From NCBI GenBank assembly GCA_037974335.1, contig CM075760.1:37581609-37645608 (forward strand): a stretch of 64,000 nt of DNA, given 5' to 3'. The notes beneath the pieces are model-generated. The model saw only the letters and a list, made by a program, of their open reading frames with translations. It was not told the DNA's origin and did not search any database. Shown piece after piece: positions 1 through 10,430 of the stretch. A program made the translations under genes and the position numbers. This DNA is from Prionace glauca. Its lineage: Eukaryota > Chordata > Chondrichthyes > Carcharhiniformes > Carcharhinidae. Each line of letters begins with the position of its first letter. Position 1 is the stretch's first letter.

Positions 1-284
1 GGGAGATATACATATTATACCCATACATGGATGAATCTCAGTAAGACATTCGATACTAACATCAGGTCAGAGACGACACATTTCGGGGAACTAAGCTCTC
101 CATCAGAAAATTCTCAGTCTCATTTATGACACAGAAAAGGACAATTTACAACACAACTGATAGCTTATGGACAACACTTAGGGTTGAATCAACCTCTCAA
201 AAATTGTCCTCCTCAGTCATCAACAAATGTGAAATGTGAAGAAAAGACACCAAGCTAAAATGAATAGAGCAAAGAAGAAAAAAC
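1..284. other. Unassigned AT-rich sequence
   Basis: I recognise no gene, RNA or repeat here. It ends where the tail of a minus-strand CR1 element begins (about 285). Confidence 0.4.
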
Positions 285-1292
285 AAAGAACAAAGAACAA
301 CACAGCACAGGAAACAGGCCCCTCGGCCCAACGAGCTCACACTGCCATCTTAACAATGCGTTTTTCCTCCTCCACCCTTGACCCGTGTCTATGCTAATGG
401 TACCCCCATTGGAAACCAGATTAAGGGGAGAATAATTTAGGGACAATTTATTACACCAATCAACCGAAGAGCACATCTTTGGGGTGTGGGAGGAAACCGG
501 AACACCCAGAGGAAACTCACGCAACCACAGGGAGAAGGCGCAAATTCCCACAGACACTGGCCTAAATCCATGTATCTGCACAGCCAACAGTGATAGTCAC
601 TGAGCTGTTGTGGTGCCCATCTGCTGGTCCAGTTTTAAGCATACACAAACGACGCAAAGTACTAGGCCACTCTCGAAACATCCAAGAGCAGCCCACACAC
701 GACCCACAGTGTGCATGCCCCTCGTTTGACAACAAAGTGGACCGACACACTTGTGGAGTGAAATAGAAAAATATCAACACGTGTAGCATTAGATTTCCAG
801 GAACTTCCTGAGGCTCTGATCCTTATTAAAACCATCTCCTATAACCCTCCATCCCTAATTTGCTCATGTGTCTATCTAAGTAAACCTTAAACAAGTCCAG
901 CGTGCCTGCCTCCACCATCCTACTTGGCAGTGCATTCCATACCCCCACGACCCTCTGTGTGAAAAACCTCCCTCTAGCATCCAAATCCCTCACCTTAAGT
1001 CATTGTCCCCTCGTGATATTTGTCTCCAATCTAGGAAAAAGCCTGCCACTGTTTACTCTATCTATACCCTTCTTGGTTTTATACACCTCTATTAGATCCA
1101 CCCTCAATCTCCGTCTTTCTAAGGAAAACAGCCCCAGTTTACCAAATCTTTCCTCATAACCCAGTCCTTCCATACCAGGCAGCATCCTGGTAAACCTCCT
1201 CTGCGCTCTCTCCAGGGTTTCCACGTCCTTCCTGTAGTCAGGTGACCAGAACTGGACGCAGTACTCCAAATGCGGTCTAACCAACGTTCTGG
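285..1292 (-). repeat. CR1 LINE 3' portion, minus strand
   Basis: On the minus strand this holds the C-terminal part of a CR1 ORF2 (about 1292 to 860: tract VRPHLEYCVQFWSP, then ERRRLRVDLIEVYKTKKGI) followed by a 3' UTR and a tail of AGAACAA-type 8-mers (GTTCTTTG on the minus strand). The 3' UTR (about 310-780) contains a SINE-like module with the cores GTTTCCTCC and TTTCCTCCCAC. The element is 5'-truncated at 1292, where a second copy of the same 3' end begins. Confidence 0.8.
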
Positions 1293-1862
1293 AACAAAGA
1301 AGAACAAGGAACAACCCAGCACGGGAAACAGGCCCTTCGGCCCAACGAGCCTGCGCCGCCATTTCAACAAAGCATTTTCCTACACCTACCCTGCCCCGTG
1401 TGTATGCGAATGGTACCCCTAATGTAGCCAGATTCAGGGGAGAATAGTGTAGGGTCAATTTGATACACCAATCAGCCTAAGAGCGTATCTTTGGGGTGTG
1501 GGAGGAAACCGGGGCACCCGGAGGAAACCCACGCAACCTCAGGGAGAATGCGCAAACTCCCACAGACACAGGCCCAAATCCATGTATCTGCACAGCTAGA
1601 AGTGACAGTCACTGAGCTGTTGTGGTGCCCGTCTGCTGGTCCAGGATTAAGCACACACAACAACACAAAGTACTAGGCCACTCTCGAAACCTCCAAGAGC
1701 AGCCCACCACGACCCACCGTGTGCATGTCCCTCGTTTGACAACAAGGTGGACCAACACCTGCGGATTAAAAGAGACAAAACATTAACATGTAATACTACA
1801 TTTCCAGTGTCGTCCCGAGGCTCTAACCGTTTTTAATACCATCTCCTATAACCGTCCAGATA
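1293..1862 (-). repeat. Second CR1 3' end (same family), minus strand
   Basis: This repeats the layout of 285-860: a GTTCTTTG-type tail, GGGCCGAAGGGCCTGTTTCC motif, SINE-like module, then a stretch near 1790-1860 that matches 780-850 (both read ACCATCTCCTATAACC). It is a separate, more strongly 5'-truncated insertion abutting the first. A short GAGA-rich simple tract follows at 1863-1905. Confidence 0.75.
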
Positions 1863-1904
1863 CAGAGAGAGAGACATACAGATAGAGTGAGAGAGATACA
1901 CACA

Positions 1905-2463
1905 CAGCTGGAGTACTGTGTGCAGTTTTGGGCGCCGCACCTGCGCAAGGATGGTTTGGCCCTGGAGGCAGAGGAGGTTTACTCGGCTGATACCGGAGTT
2001 GAGGGGATTGAGCTATGAGGAGAGGCTGAATAAACTAGGCTTGTACTCGTTAGAGTTTAGAAGAATGAGGGGAGATCTCATTGAGACATATAAGATGATG
2101 AATGGGATGGATAGGATAGAGGTGGAGAGACTGTTCCCGCTCAAAAAAGACAGTAGGACTAGGGGGCACAGCCTCAAGATAAAGGGGGGGCGGTTTAGAA
2201 CAGAGTTGAGGAGGAACTTCTTCACTCAAAGGGTGGTGAATCTCTGGAATTCTCTGCCCGTTGAAGTGGTGGAGGCTGCCTCGCTAAATATTTTTAAGAA
2301 ACGGGTTGATGGGTTTTTGATAAGAGAAGGGATTAAGGGTTATGGGGAGAGGGCGGGAAGGTGGAGCTGAGTCGCGACAGATCAGCCATGATCTTATTGA
2401 ATGGCGGGGCAGGCTCGAAGGGCCAGATGGCCTACTCCTGCTCCTATTTCTTATGTTCTTATG
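1905..2463 (+). repeat. CR1 LINE 3' fragment, plus strand
   Basis: It encodes the end of a CR1 ORF2, with RFTRLIPELRGLSYEERL, FFTQRVVNLWNSLP and GYGERAGRW before the stop, then a short 3' UTR ending in TTCTTATG repeats. It is nearly identical to the copies ending at 22192, 36247 and 44062, so this subfamily is young. The 5' edge is a truncation following a short GA/CA simple repeat. Confidence 0.85.
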
Positions 2464-3560
2464 CTCATGTGTCTATCTAAGTAAACCTTAAACGAGTCCA
2501 ACGTGCCTGCCTCCACCACCAGTTCTGTACAACTGTAGCATTGGACGCCAAATCTTATATTCTATACCCCTACCTATAAAGGCTAGCATACCATAAGCTT
2601 TCTTCGCCTGAGTTGCCACCTTCAAAGACTTGTGAACTTGCACTCCCAGGTCCCTCTGCATTTCTATACACTTAATAGGTCTACCCTTTATCATGTAACT
2701 CCCCTCTACATTATTCCTTCCAAAATGCATCACCTCGCATTTATCAGGATTAAATTCCATCTATTTATCTGCCCAATATACCAGCCTATCTATATCCTGC
2801 TGTATTGCCAGACACTGCTGCTCACTGCCCGTCAATCCTGCCATCTTTGTGTCATCTGCAAATTTGCTGATCACACCATGTACGCCCTGTTCCAAGACAT
2901 TTATATATATTACGAATAGAAGAGGTCCCAGTACTGAGCCCTGTGGCACACCACTGGTGACAGACCTCCAGCTAGAAAAGGACCCATCCACTACTACTCT
3001 CTGTCTCCTGTTAACTAGCCAGTTTTCAATCCATCTAGATACTTTTCCCTGTATCCCATGAGCCTTAACCTTTTCAACCAACCCACCATGAGGGACTTTG
3101 TCAAACGCCTTACTGAAATCCATATAGACGACATCAACGGCTTGTCCTTCGTCAACCGTTTTTGTCACCTCCTCAAAAAATTCTACCAGACTCGTAAGGC
3201 AAGACCTCCCCTTAACAAAGCCATGCTGCGTATCCCTAATCAGATCGCAACCCTCCACATGCTGATACATCCTATCCCTAAGAATTTATTCCAACAACTT
3301 TCCTACCACTGCCTATAATTACCAGGGTTATCCCGACTGCCCTTTTTAAACAACGGTACCACATTATCTACCCTCCAGTCCTCTGGGACCTCACCTGTGT
3401 CCAAAGAAGAGACAAAGATTTGCGTCAGAGGCCTAACAATTTCATCTCTCACCTCCCTAAGCAGTCTGGGATAATTGCCATCAGGCCCCGGAGTTTTATT
3501 CGTGGACATTAAAGGTCCTGTGGTCTCCAATAGCTCCCTGGGCAACATCCCTCCTTTTAA
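2464..3560 (-). repeat. CR1 LINE reverse transcriptase fragment, minus strand
   Basis: Reading the minus strand from 3548 gives RT blocks in order: TPGPDGNYPRLLREV, EDWRVDNVVPLFKKG, TQHGFVKGRSCLTSL, YMDFSKAFDKVPHG, GVPQGSVLGPLLFVI and the catalytic FADDTK. The frame is broken at least twice. An internal deletion near 2512-2520 joins the 3' region to the RT core. It is tail-to-tail with the plus-strand copy at 1905-2463. Confidence 0.85.
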
Positions 3561-3684
3561 CCAAAATCAACAAAAATATATTCCCATGGATTGAGCCATT
3601 TTCATCTGATGCTGCCCTGGCAACATCGGAACATAGCCACAGGCGTAGGCCACTCAGGTCCTCGAACTGGCCCCACCATTTACA

Positions 3685-4022
3685 AACATAGAACCCTACA
3701 GTGCAGAAACAGGCCCTTCGGCCCATCGAGTCTGCACCGAACACAATCCCACCCAGACCCTATCCCCATATCCCTACACATTTACCTGCTAATCCCTCTA
3801 ACCCACACATCCCAGGACACCAAGGGGCAATTTTAGCATAGCCAATGAACCTAACCCGCACATCTTTGGACTGTGGGAGGAAACCGGAGCACCCGGAGAA
3901 AACCCACGCAGACACGAGGAGAATGTGCAAACTCCACACAGGCAGTGACCCGAGCCGGGAATCGAACCCAGGACCCTGGAGCTGTGAAGCAGCAGTGCTA
4001 ACCACTGTGCTACCGTGCCGCC
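3685..4022 (-). repeat. tRNA-derived SINE, minus strand, nearly full length
   Basis: On the minus strand it starts near 4022 with a tRNA-like head carrying an A box (TAGCACAGTGG) and a B box (GGTTCGATTCC), continues through the common shark SINE body (GTTTTCTCCGGGTGCTCCGG, CTCCCACAGTCC) and ends with GGGCCGAAGGGCCTGTTTCTG and GGTTCTATG. The 3' end resembles the CR1 tails in this window, as expected for a SINE mobilised by a CR1 enzyme. Confidence 0.85.
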
Positions 4023-4029
4023 ATGATCT

Positions 4030-4830
4030 TATTTAATAAGATCATGGCTGATCTGTGGCTGAATCCATTTTGGCTTCGCTAAGTCCATATCTCTTGATAC
4101 ACCTGTTCAATTAAAGAAGACCTCAGACTTATATGTAACAATTGTACCAGCTCCCACCGGCAATTGCCGAAGAGAGTTCCAATCATTCACCTTTCTCGAC
4201 ATGTACTAATGTTTTCTATCAACTCTCCTGAAAGGCCTTTCCCTATTTTTTTCAACTATGGCCTTTTAACCACGAACCTTCAATTAATTGAAACAATCCT
4301 TCCCTGCAGGTATTTCATAGGTTTCTATCAGAACAGCCCTCAACCTTCTGAATTCGAGAGAAAAATGTCTAAATTCGTCTAATCTCTTCTCGCAACTTGC
4401 GTTGAACTCCGTCCAGAGTCAACATTTTTCCAAAGATATGTTGCCCATACTTGCTCACAGTGCTCTAATTGGGATGGAACAAGGATTGTGCACAATTGGA
4501 GCACAACATCTGCCTCCGTATCCCCCACTCCTTTGGATATGAAGGGAGGCATTCCATTGGTCTTAATGATTATTTTCTGCAGCAGGTCATGACATTTTAA
4601 GAAACTATGTGCCGAACCCCAAATCCTGTTTGGCATCCACTAAATTTAGCGTTGTCCCTTCTAAAAATTATATCTTGATCTATCATTTGGATATTTGACT
4701 CTTTGTCCCATAATCTAAGCCCTTAATGAATATTGTAAATAATTGAGGCCCCAGACAGATTCCTGCCGTACACCACTTCATCTGCAAAATTCAGCAACGG
4801 ACAGGTACAATTCATTGCACCATAAATTTT
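4030..4830 (-). repeat. Decayed CR1 LINE, minus strand
   Basis: Scattered matches to the antisense of CR1 ORF2 and 3' sequences are visible, for example around 4270-4480 (region of the LEHCEQVW-like motif). No long frame survives, so this is an old copy. The boundaries are approximate. Confidence 0.5.
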
Positions 4831-5424
4831 GGCACCTTGCAGAAGAGGATGTGATATTACATTAATGGATGTGAATTCTTACATTGATACCACAGATCAT
4901 ACCTGACAATGATATTTTCACACTAACTGTAATTACAAAGTTTTGCCAGCAGATGGAAATAAATCTTGGTGGGTTACATTACATGAAGCATGAACTGCCG
5001 CAATACACTGGACACTGCATCTGTTCATTTTGAATTGGCCTCCATATGTATATATGTTAGAATGGACTCGTCCATGATTATAATATATTATAACATATAG
5101 CACGCTGTTTAAACTGGTATTGCACCAGTACATGTCAATGTATACATCACCTTGATCTGAATTTTTCCAGGTAGGATCTAACTTTGCAGTTCTACCACAT
5201 ACAGTTCTGAATGGTGGTGGACATTAAAGCAATTAACAGCAGCAGGAGCCTCAAATAAAACCTCAATTCTTAATAATGTGAGTGCTCAGCAAATGGAGAA
5301 GAACAAAACTGAAACAATTGCTACAATCTTCCGCCAGAAGTGCCGAGAGGATTTTCCATCTCGGCCTCCTCCTGAGGTCCCCAGCATCACAGATCCAAGC
5401 AGCTCAATGCCTTTCACAGGATAA
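4831..5424. other. Unassigned intergenic sequence
   Basis: AT-rich DNA with no gene or repeat that I can name. Short frames lack any recognisable domain. Confidence 0.4.
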
Positions 5425-5525
5425 GATTGGAACAGGAGTAGGCCATTCGAGCCCGGGAGCCCGCTCCACCATGCAATATGATCATGATTGATCTGTGGCC
5501 TAACCCTGTGCTGAAGAGGTTGACA
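5425..5525 (-). repeat. Short CR1 tail, minus strand
   Basis: It carries the AACAGGAGTAGGCCATTCGAG motif and the ATGATCATGATTGATCTG stretch typical of antisense CR1 3' ends. It is heavily 5'-truncated. Confidence 0.55.
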
Positions 5526-5569
5526 CTGCAAGGATTATTGGTCCTGACAATATTTCAGCAATAATAATT

Positions 5570-7805
5570 GCATCAGAAAGGCAAAAAGGGGCCACGAAAT
5601 GGCTTTGGCGGGTAGGATTAAGGAAAATCCTAAGGCATTTTACTCCTATATTAGAAACAAAAGGATGGTTAGAGGGAACATTGGTCCTCTCAGGGACAGA
5701 GGAGGGAAACTATGCTTGGAGCCTGGGGGAATGGGGGAGATCTTGAATGAATACTTTGCGTCGGTATTCACTCAGGAGAGGGGTCTGATCTCTGCTGCTG
5801 TGCTTGAGAAGTTTGAGGATCCGTTGAGGGAAATAGTCATCACGAGGGAAGAGGTGTTGGGACTTTTAGACAGTATAAAGACGGATAAATCTCCAGGGCC
5901 TGATGGCATCTATCCTAGGCTGCTAAGAGAGGTGAGGGATGAAATTGCTGGGCCTCTGACGCAAATCTTTGTCTCTTCTTTGGACACAGGTGAGGTCCCA
6001 GAGGATTGGCGGATTGCAAATGTAGTACCGTTGTTTAAGAAGGGTCAGAGGGATAACCCAGGGAACTATAGGCCAGTGAGCTTGACTTCAGTTGTAGGAA
6101 AGATACTGGAGAGGATCCTCAAGGATAGGATGTATGAGCATCTGGAGCGCTGCAATCTGATCAGGGATACGCAGCATGGCTTCGTTACAGGGAGGTCGTG
6201 TCTTACGAATCTATTGGAATTTTTTGAAGAGGTGACAAAAACGGTTGACGAAGGACAAGCCGTTGATGTTGTCTATATGGATTTCAGTAAGGCGTTTGAC
6301 AAGGTCCCTCACGGTAGGCTGATAGAAAAGGTGAAGGCTCATGGGATACAAGGCCAGGTATGTAGATGGGTGGAGAACTGGCTTGGGAGGAGGAGACAGC
6401 GGGTAGTAGTGGAAGGCTCCTTTTCCAATTGGAGGTCTGTCACCAGTGGGGTGCCGCAGGGCTCGGTACTAGGACCTCTACTATTTGTAGTATATATTAA
6501 TGACTTGGAAGAGGGGGTAGAAAGTGTGATCAGCAAATTTGCTGATGACACTAAGATGGTTGGATTGGCGGGTACTGAGGAGCAGTGCCTGGCAATGCAA
6601 CAGGACATAGACAGGCTGGTAGATTGGGCAGATAGATGGCAAATGGAATTTAATCTGGAGAAATGCGAGGTGATGCACTTTGGCCGGAATAATGTGGAGG
6701 GGAGTAAAACGATAAAAGGTAGAACTATCCGGAGTATAGATACGCAGAGAGACCTGGGGGTGCAGGTACACAAGTCCCTGAAGGTGTCGGTGCAGGTGCA
6801 GAATGTGATGAGGAAAGCGTATGGCATGTTAGCCTTCATAGGAAGGGGAATAGAATATAAGAGTAGGAGTCTGATGTTGCAGTTGTATAGAACGTTGGTT
6901 AGGCCTCACCTGGAGTACTGCGTCCAGTTCTGGTCGCCGTACTACTGGAAGGATGTAGAGATCCTGGAGAGAGTGCAGAGGAGATTTACCAGGATGTTGC
7001 CTGGTATGGAAGGGCTGTCTTACGAGGAAAGATTGAACGCACTTGGGCTGTTTTCCCTTGAGAGACGTCGGCTGCGGGGGGATCTAATAGAGGTTTATAA
7101 GATTATGAAGGGGATAGGTAGAGTAAATGGTGGTAAGCTTTTTCCGCTATTAGAAATGGATAGAACGAGGGGTCACGGGCTTAGGGTGAGGGGGGCTAGA
7201 TATAAGACTAATATTAGAGGGCAGTTTTTCACGCAAAGGGTAGTGGGGATGTGGAATGCACTGCCGAGTAAGGTGGTGGAAGCAGGCACGCTAGGGTTGT
7301 TCAAGAGTCATTTGGACAGCCACATGAGCGGTCTACATATAGGGGGATATAGCAGGCCTTACCAATCATTGTAGGCTTGGGGTTCAGTTTTAGCCTCAGG
7401 GATATAGAGTCTTTTAATAATGAATTTTTTATCCACAGGCATTTAAGTCCAGCAAGGGGTGCGTAAACTGGACCATCTCGAGGGCATCATGACAGCTCAG
7501 AGGCTATCTCTGTTGTTGTACGGAGACATGGATTTGGGCCTGTGTCCGTGGGAGTTTGCGCATTCTCCCCATGGTTGCTTAGGTTTCCTCCGGGTACTCC
7601 GGTTTCCTCCCACATCCCAAAAATGTGCTTTTAGACTGATTGATTGGGTAACAAATTGTCCCTATATTGGACCTCCCTGATCCTCACACATTAGGCATAG
7701 ACTAAAATCATGAATAGGTCACTGACCATGGGACGGCGGCGCGGGCTCGTTGGGCCGAAGGGCCTGTTTCCCGTGCTGTGTTGTTCTTTGTTCTTTGTTC
7801 TTTGT
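5570..7805 (+). repeat. CR1 LINE, 5'-truncated, with long open ORF2
   Basis: A plus-strand CR1 copy that lacks ORF1 and the endonuclease but keeps the linker, the whole reverse transcriptase and the C-terminal domain (5599-7374). The roughly 430-bp 3' UTR contains a SINE-like module (about 7490-7640) and the copy ends in GGGCCGAAGGGCCTGTTTCC plus TTCTTTG repeats near 7805. The same 3' UTR layout recurs at 285-860, 1293-1862 and 59467-60104. Confidence 0.85.
5599..7374 (+). CDS. CR1 ORF2 fragment: reverse transcriptase (591 codons)
   Basis: This is the best preserved LINE coding piece in the window. It opens with the linker (IKENPKAFYSYIRNKR), then RT blocks: KSPGPDGIYPRLL (about residue 95), EDWRIANVVPLFKKG, NYRPVSLTSVVGKILE, TQHGFVTGRSCLTNLLEF, VVYMDFSKAFDKVPHGRL, GVPQGSVLGPLLFVVYIND and the catalytic FADDTKM (about residue 315). 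The C-terminal part has HLEYCVQFWSPYYWKDVE and FFTQRVVGMWNALPSKVV. No stop interrupts it. The family enzyme reverse-transcribes the element's RNA at a nicked target. This copy lacks the N-terminal AP endonuclease, so it is probably not autonomous, and the ATG given is simply the first in frame inside the linker. Confidence 0.85.
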   Translation: MALAGRIKENPKAFYSYIRNKRMVRGNIGPLRDRGGKLCLEPGGMGEILNEYFASVFTQERGLISAAVLEKFEDPLREIVITREEVLGLLDSIKTDKSPGPDGIYPRLLREVRDEIAGPLTQIFVSSLDTGEVPEDWRIANVVPLFKKGQRDNPGNYRPVSLTSVVGKILERILKDRMYEHLERCNLIRDTQHGFVTGRSCLTNLLEFFEEVTKTVDEGQAVDVVYMDFSKAFDKVPHGRLIEKVKAHGIQGQVCRWVENWLGRRRQRVVVEGSFSNWRSVTSGVPQGSVLGPLLFVVYINDLEEGVESVISKFADDTKMVGLAGTEEQCLAMQQDIDRLVDWADRWQMEFNLEKCEVMHFGRNNVEGSKTIKGRTIRSIDTQRDLGVQVHKSLKVSVQVQNVMRKAYGMLAFIGRGIEYKSRSLMLQLYRTLVRPHLEYCVQFWSPYYWKDVEILERVQRRFTRMLPGMEGLSYEERLNALGLFSLERRRLRGDLIEVYKIMKGIGRVNGGKLFPLLEMDRTRGHGLRVRGARYKTNIRGQFFTQRVVGMWNALPSKVVEAGTLGLFKSHLDSHMSGLHIGGYSRPYQSL

Positions 7806-7829
7806 AATAATGATGATTTGTGCTCTGGA

Positions 7830-8555
7830 GCGAGCTGCGCCCCGGCCAATCTATTAAAGTATAGCTACATCACCATCACATACCCAACAGTGTGGAAAAT
7901 TAGCAGGCATGTTCTATCGCAAAAGGAAGGGCAAATACATCCCGGCCAATTATCGCCCAATGCGATCTCACTCGATCAAAATAATAGAAAGTATGGAGGA
8001 TCAACCGATCAGTAATAATAATAATAATAATAATAATAATCTACTCAATGAAGCTCAGTCTGGGTTCCACTAGGCGCATTCGGTTCCAGAAATCATTTAA
8101 ACTTAGTCCAAATATAGTGGAAATAGCTGTTTTAATGAGGTGAGAGTGCCCACCCTCCACATCAACGCAGCACTTGACCGATGATGGCATCAAGAACCCT
8201 GAGCCAATCTGCAGTCAATGGGGATCCGGGGGTAAACATTCCACTGGCTTCAGTCACACCGAGTACAAAGTAAGGTGGTTGGGTTTGTTGAAAGCCAATC
8301 AGCTCAGTCCCAGGGTATTGCTGCAGGAACTCGTCAGGATAGTGTGGCCTAATCTTCACCCTTCATTAGAAGGTCAGAAGTGGGATGTTCACTAATGATT
8401 GCACACTGTTCAGCACATTCGCGACTCCTCAGATACTGGAGCAGTCGGTGTCCATATGCAGCAAGACTTAGAACACATTCAGGCTTTGGTTGAGGAGGGG
8501 AGAGTAACATTCACGCCATACAGTGTCAGACAATGACCTTCTTCAAGGAAGAGAG
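7830..8555 (+). repeat. Decayed non-CR1 LINE reverse transcriptase remnant
   Basis: The plus strand resembles a different, well-represented shark LINE: AATTATCGCCCAATG-like and GAAGCTCAGTCTGGGTTCC blocks, GTCAGAAGTGGGATGTTCAC next to GATGATTGCAC-like sequence (the FADDCT region of that RT), and GACTCCTCAGATACTGGAGC. It has many changes and no long frame. I cannot fix the clade with confidence; L2-like is possible. A TAA microsatellite lies inside it. Confidence 0.55.
8013..8041. repeat. (TAA)n microsatellite
   Basis: About nine uninterrupted TAA units. Confidence 0.95.
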
Positions 8556-8815
8556 ATTCCTGGCAGTGACCCATTCCTGGCATGGGTCACTGTCTGTACG
8601 GAGTCTGCACGTTCTCCCCGTGTCTATATGGGTTTCTTCCGGGTGCTCCGCTTTCCTCCCATAGTCCAAAAGACGCCCTGGTTAGGGTGCATTGGGCCGT
8701 GCTAAATTCTCCCTCAGTGTAACCCGAACAGATGCTGGAATGTGGCGACTCGGGAATTTTCACAGTAACTTCATTGCAGTGTTAACATAAATTTATTTGT
8801 GACGAATGAACACAT
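8556..8815 (+). repeat. tRNA-SINE fragment with the alternative 3' tail
   Basis: The body begins with GGGTCACTGTCTGTACGGAG and includes TTTCTTCCGGGTGCTCCGC. The 3' end is TTCATTGCAGTGTTAAC followed by a TTTGTGAC stretch, unlike the CR1-type tail at 3685-4022. The same ending recurs at 25540-25840, 53135-53430 and 60105-60368. Confidence 0.75.
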
Positions 8816-8819
8816 TTAA

Positions 8820-9655
8820 CATTTGAGGTCCTGCGGTACCCCACTGTTAGCTGACCATCACTCGGAAGAAGACCCATTTATTTCCACTCTCTGTTTCTTA
8901 TCTGTCAATGAATTATATACCGAGGCCAACATATCACTCCCCATCTCACGTGCTTTCATTGGGTCTACCAATATTTGATGAAGAGCCTTCTGAAAGTGCA
9001 AATACAGCACGTAAACTGGTTGCATCCCTCCCCCTCCCTACCCGAACCTATTATTATCCCTCCCCCACCTATTATTTACACTCTTAAAAAATGCAAGTAG
9101 TTTTGTTAAGATAAACATGTCTTTCTTAAGCCCATACTGGTTTCATCAAACTCCGTCCATGCTTTCCAAATATTTTCCTATCATAGATTTGATAACAATC
9201 TCTAACTGATGCTGAAATCAGTCTGTAATTTTTCAGTTTTATTCCCTCTTTCTCTGTATATATCGGGGTTACATTTGTCACCCTCTAACCTGTAGGAACT
9301 GTTTCGGCCTGTATAGAATTTTAGAAGATGGGCAGCAATGTATCCAACATTTCCTGGGCCATTTCCTTCCATATTCTGGGATTACCGGGCCCCAGTGACC
9401 AACCAGAATTTCACCCTATTATTTTCCCCAGAATGATTTTACTAATACTGGTTTCCCTCAATACCGTCTTACAACTACCCCCTTGGTTCCCGAACATTTC
9501 TGGGATGGTACTTGTGAGAAGGCAGTGTCAAACTTAGTGATCTATTCATTCAATATTTCTTTATTCCCCATTATAATTTCCCTGGATTCGGGCTCTAAGG
9601 GATTTACATTTAACTTAACCAATCCTTCTCTCTTCAGATATTGATATAAACGGTT
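8820..9655 (-). repeat. Decayed CR1 LINE, minus strand
   Basis: Antisense of RT is still traceable (CCCACTGTTAGCTGACC near 8840; the SKAFD-region antisense near 8985) but no frame survives. Limits are approximate. Confidence 0.5.
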
Positions 9656-10300
9656 AGAACATAGAACATAGAATATTACAGCACAAACAGGCCCTTCGGC
9701 CCTCGAGTTGCGCCGATCGCATCAACCCCACCAATCTATAGACCTATCTATAACCCCCAATCCCATTAAACCCCATATACTCATCCAGAAGTCTTTTAAA
9801 AGACCCCAGCGAGTTCGCCTCCACCAACGACGACGGCAGCCGATTCCAATCACTCACCACCCTCTGAGCGAAAAACTTACCCCTAACATCACCTCTGTAC
9901 TTCCCTCCCCGCACCTTAAATCTGTGTCCTCTCGTAGCGACCATTTCAACCCGGGGAAATAGCCTCTGAGAGTCCACCCTATCTATTCCTCTCAACATTT
10001 TATAAACTTCTATCAGGTCGCCTCTCAACCTTCGCCTCTCCAGGGAAAAGAGTCCCAGCTCCCTCAACCTATCTTCATAAGGCATGCCTCCCAGTCCAGG
10101 CAACATCCTTGTAAATCTCCTCTGCACCCTTTCAATAGCTTCTACGTCTTTCCTATAGTGAGGCGACCAGAACTGCGCACAGTACTCCAAATGAGGCCTG
10201 ACGAGGGTCCTGTAAAGTTGCAGCATTACCTCCCGACTCCTAAACTCAATCCCTCGATTAATGAAGGCCAGTACACCATACGCCTCTTTATGTACTGAAT
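9656..10300 (-). repeat. CR1 LINE 3' fragment, minus strand
   Basis: The frame 10226-9744 encodes MLQLYRTLVRPHLEYCAQFW, RFTRMLPGLGGMPYEDRL and FFAQRVVSDWNRLPSSLVEA. This is the RT C-terminal domain of another CR1 subfamily. The tail at 9656-9700 has AGAACATAGAACATAG. It is truncated at about 10300. Confidence 0.8.
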
Positions 10301-10430
10301 GTGACTCAAATGATTCATTATTGCAACAGATCTTATATTTGTTTAATTTACATAAAATGCCACTTTATTTATTACTTCAATTTGTGTTGTACCAGAGCCA
10401 GTCTTTAATTATATGACAGTAGTTCTTGTC
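10292..10430. repeat. Local duplicate, copy 1
   Basis: It is similar to 11558-11690: both hold ATCATTATTGCAA- or TTCATTATTGCAA-type sequence, a TTTGTTTA stretch and an ATAACAC/ATAAAAT-type block in the same order, roughly four fifths identical by eye. Function is unknown. Confidence 0.5.

Noticed and set aside
3950-4022. tRNA gene at the SINE head (and similar heads at 53140, 58590, 24640)
   Set aside because: A and B boxes belong to tRNA-derived SINEs with full SINE bodies attached; not tRNA genes.
6339-6839. Open frames antisense to CR1 reverse transcriptase (and the many similar ones at 21425-21949, 43300-43824, 30847-31063)
   Set aside because: They are shadows of the LINE ORF and recur in every copy; no independent domain.
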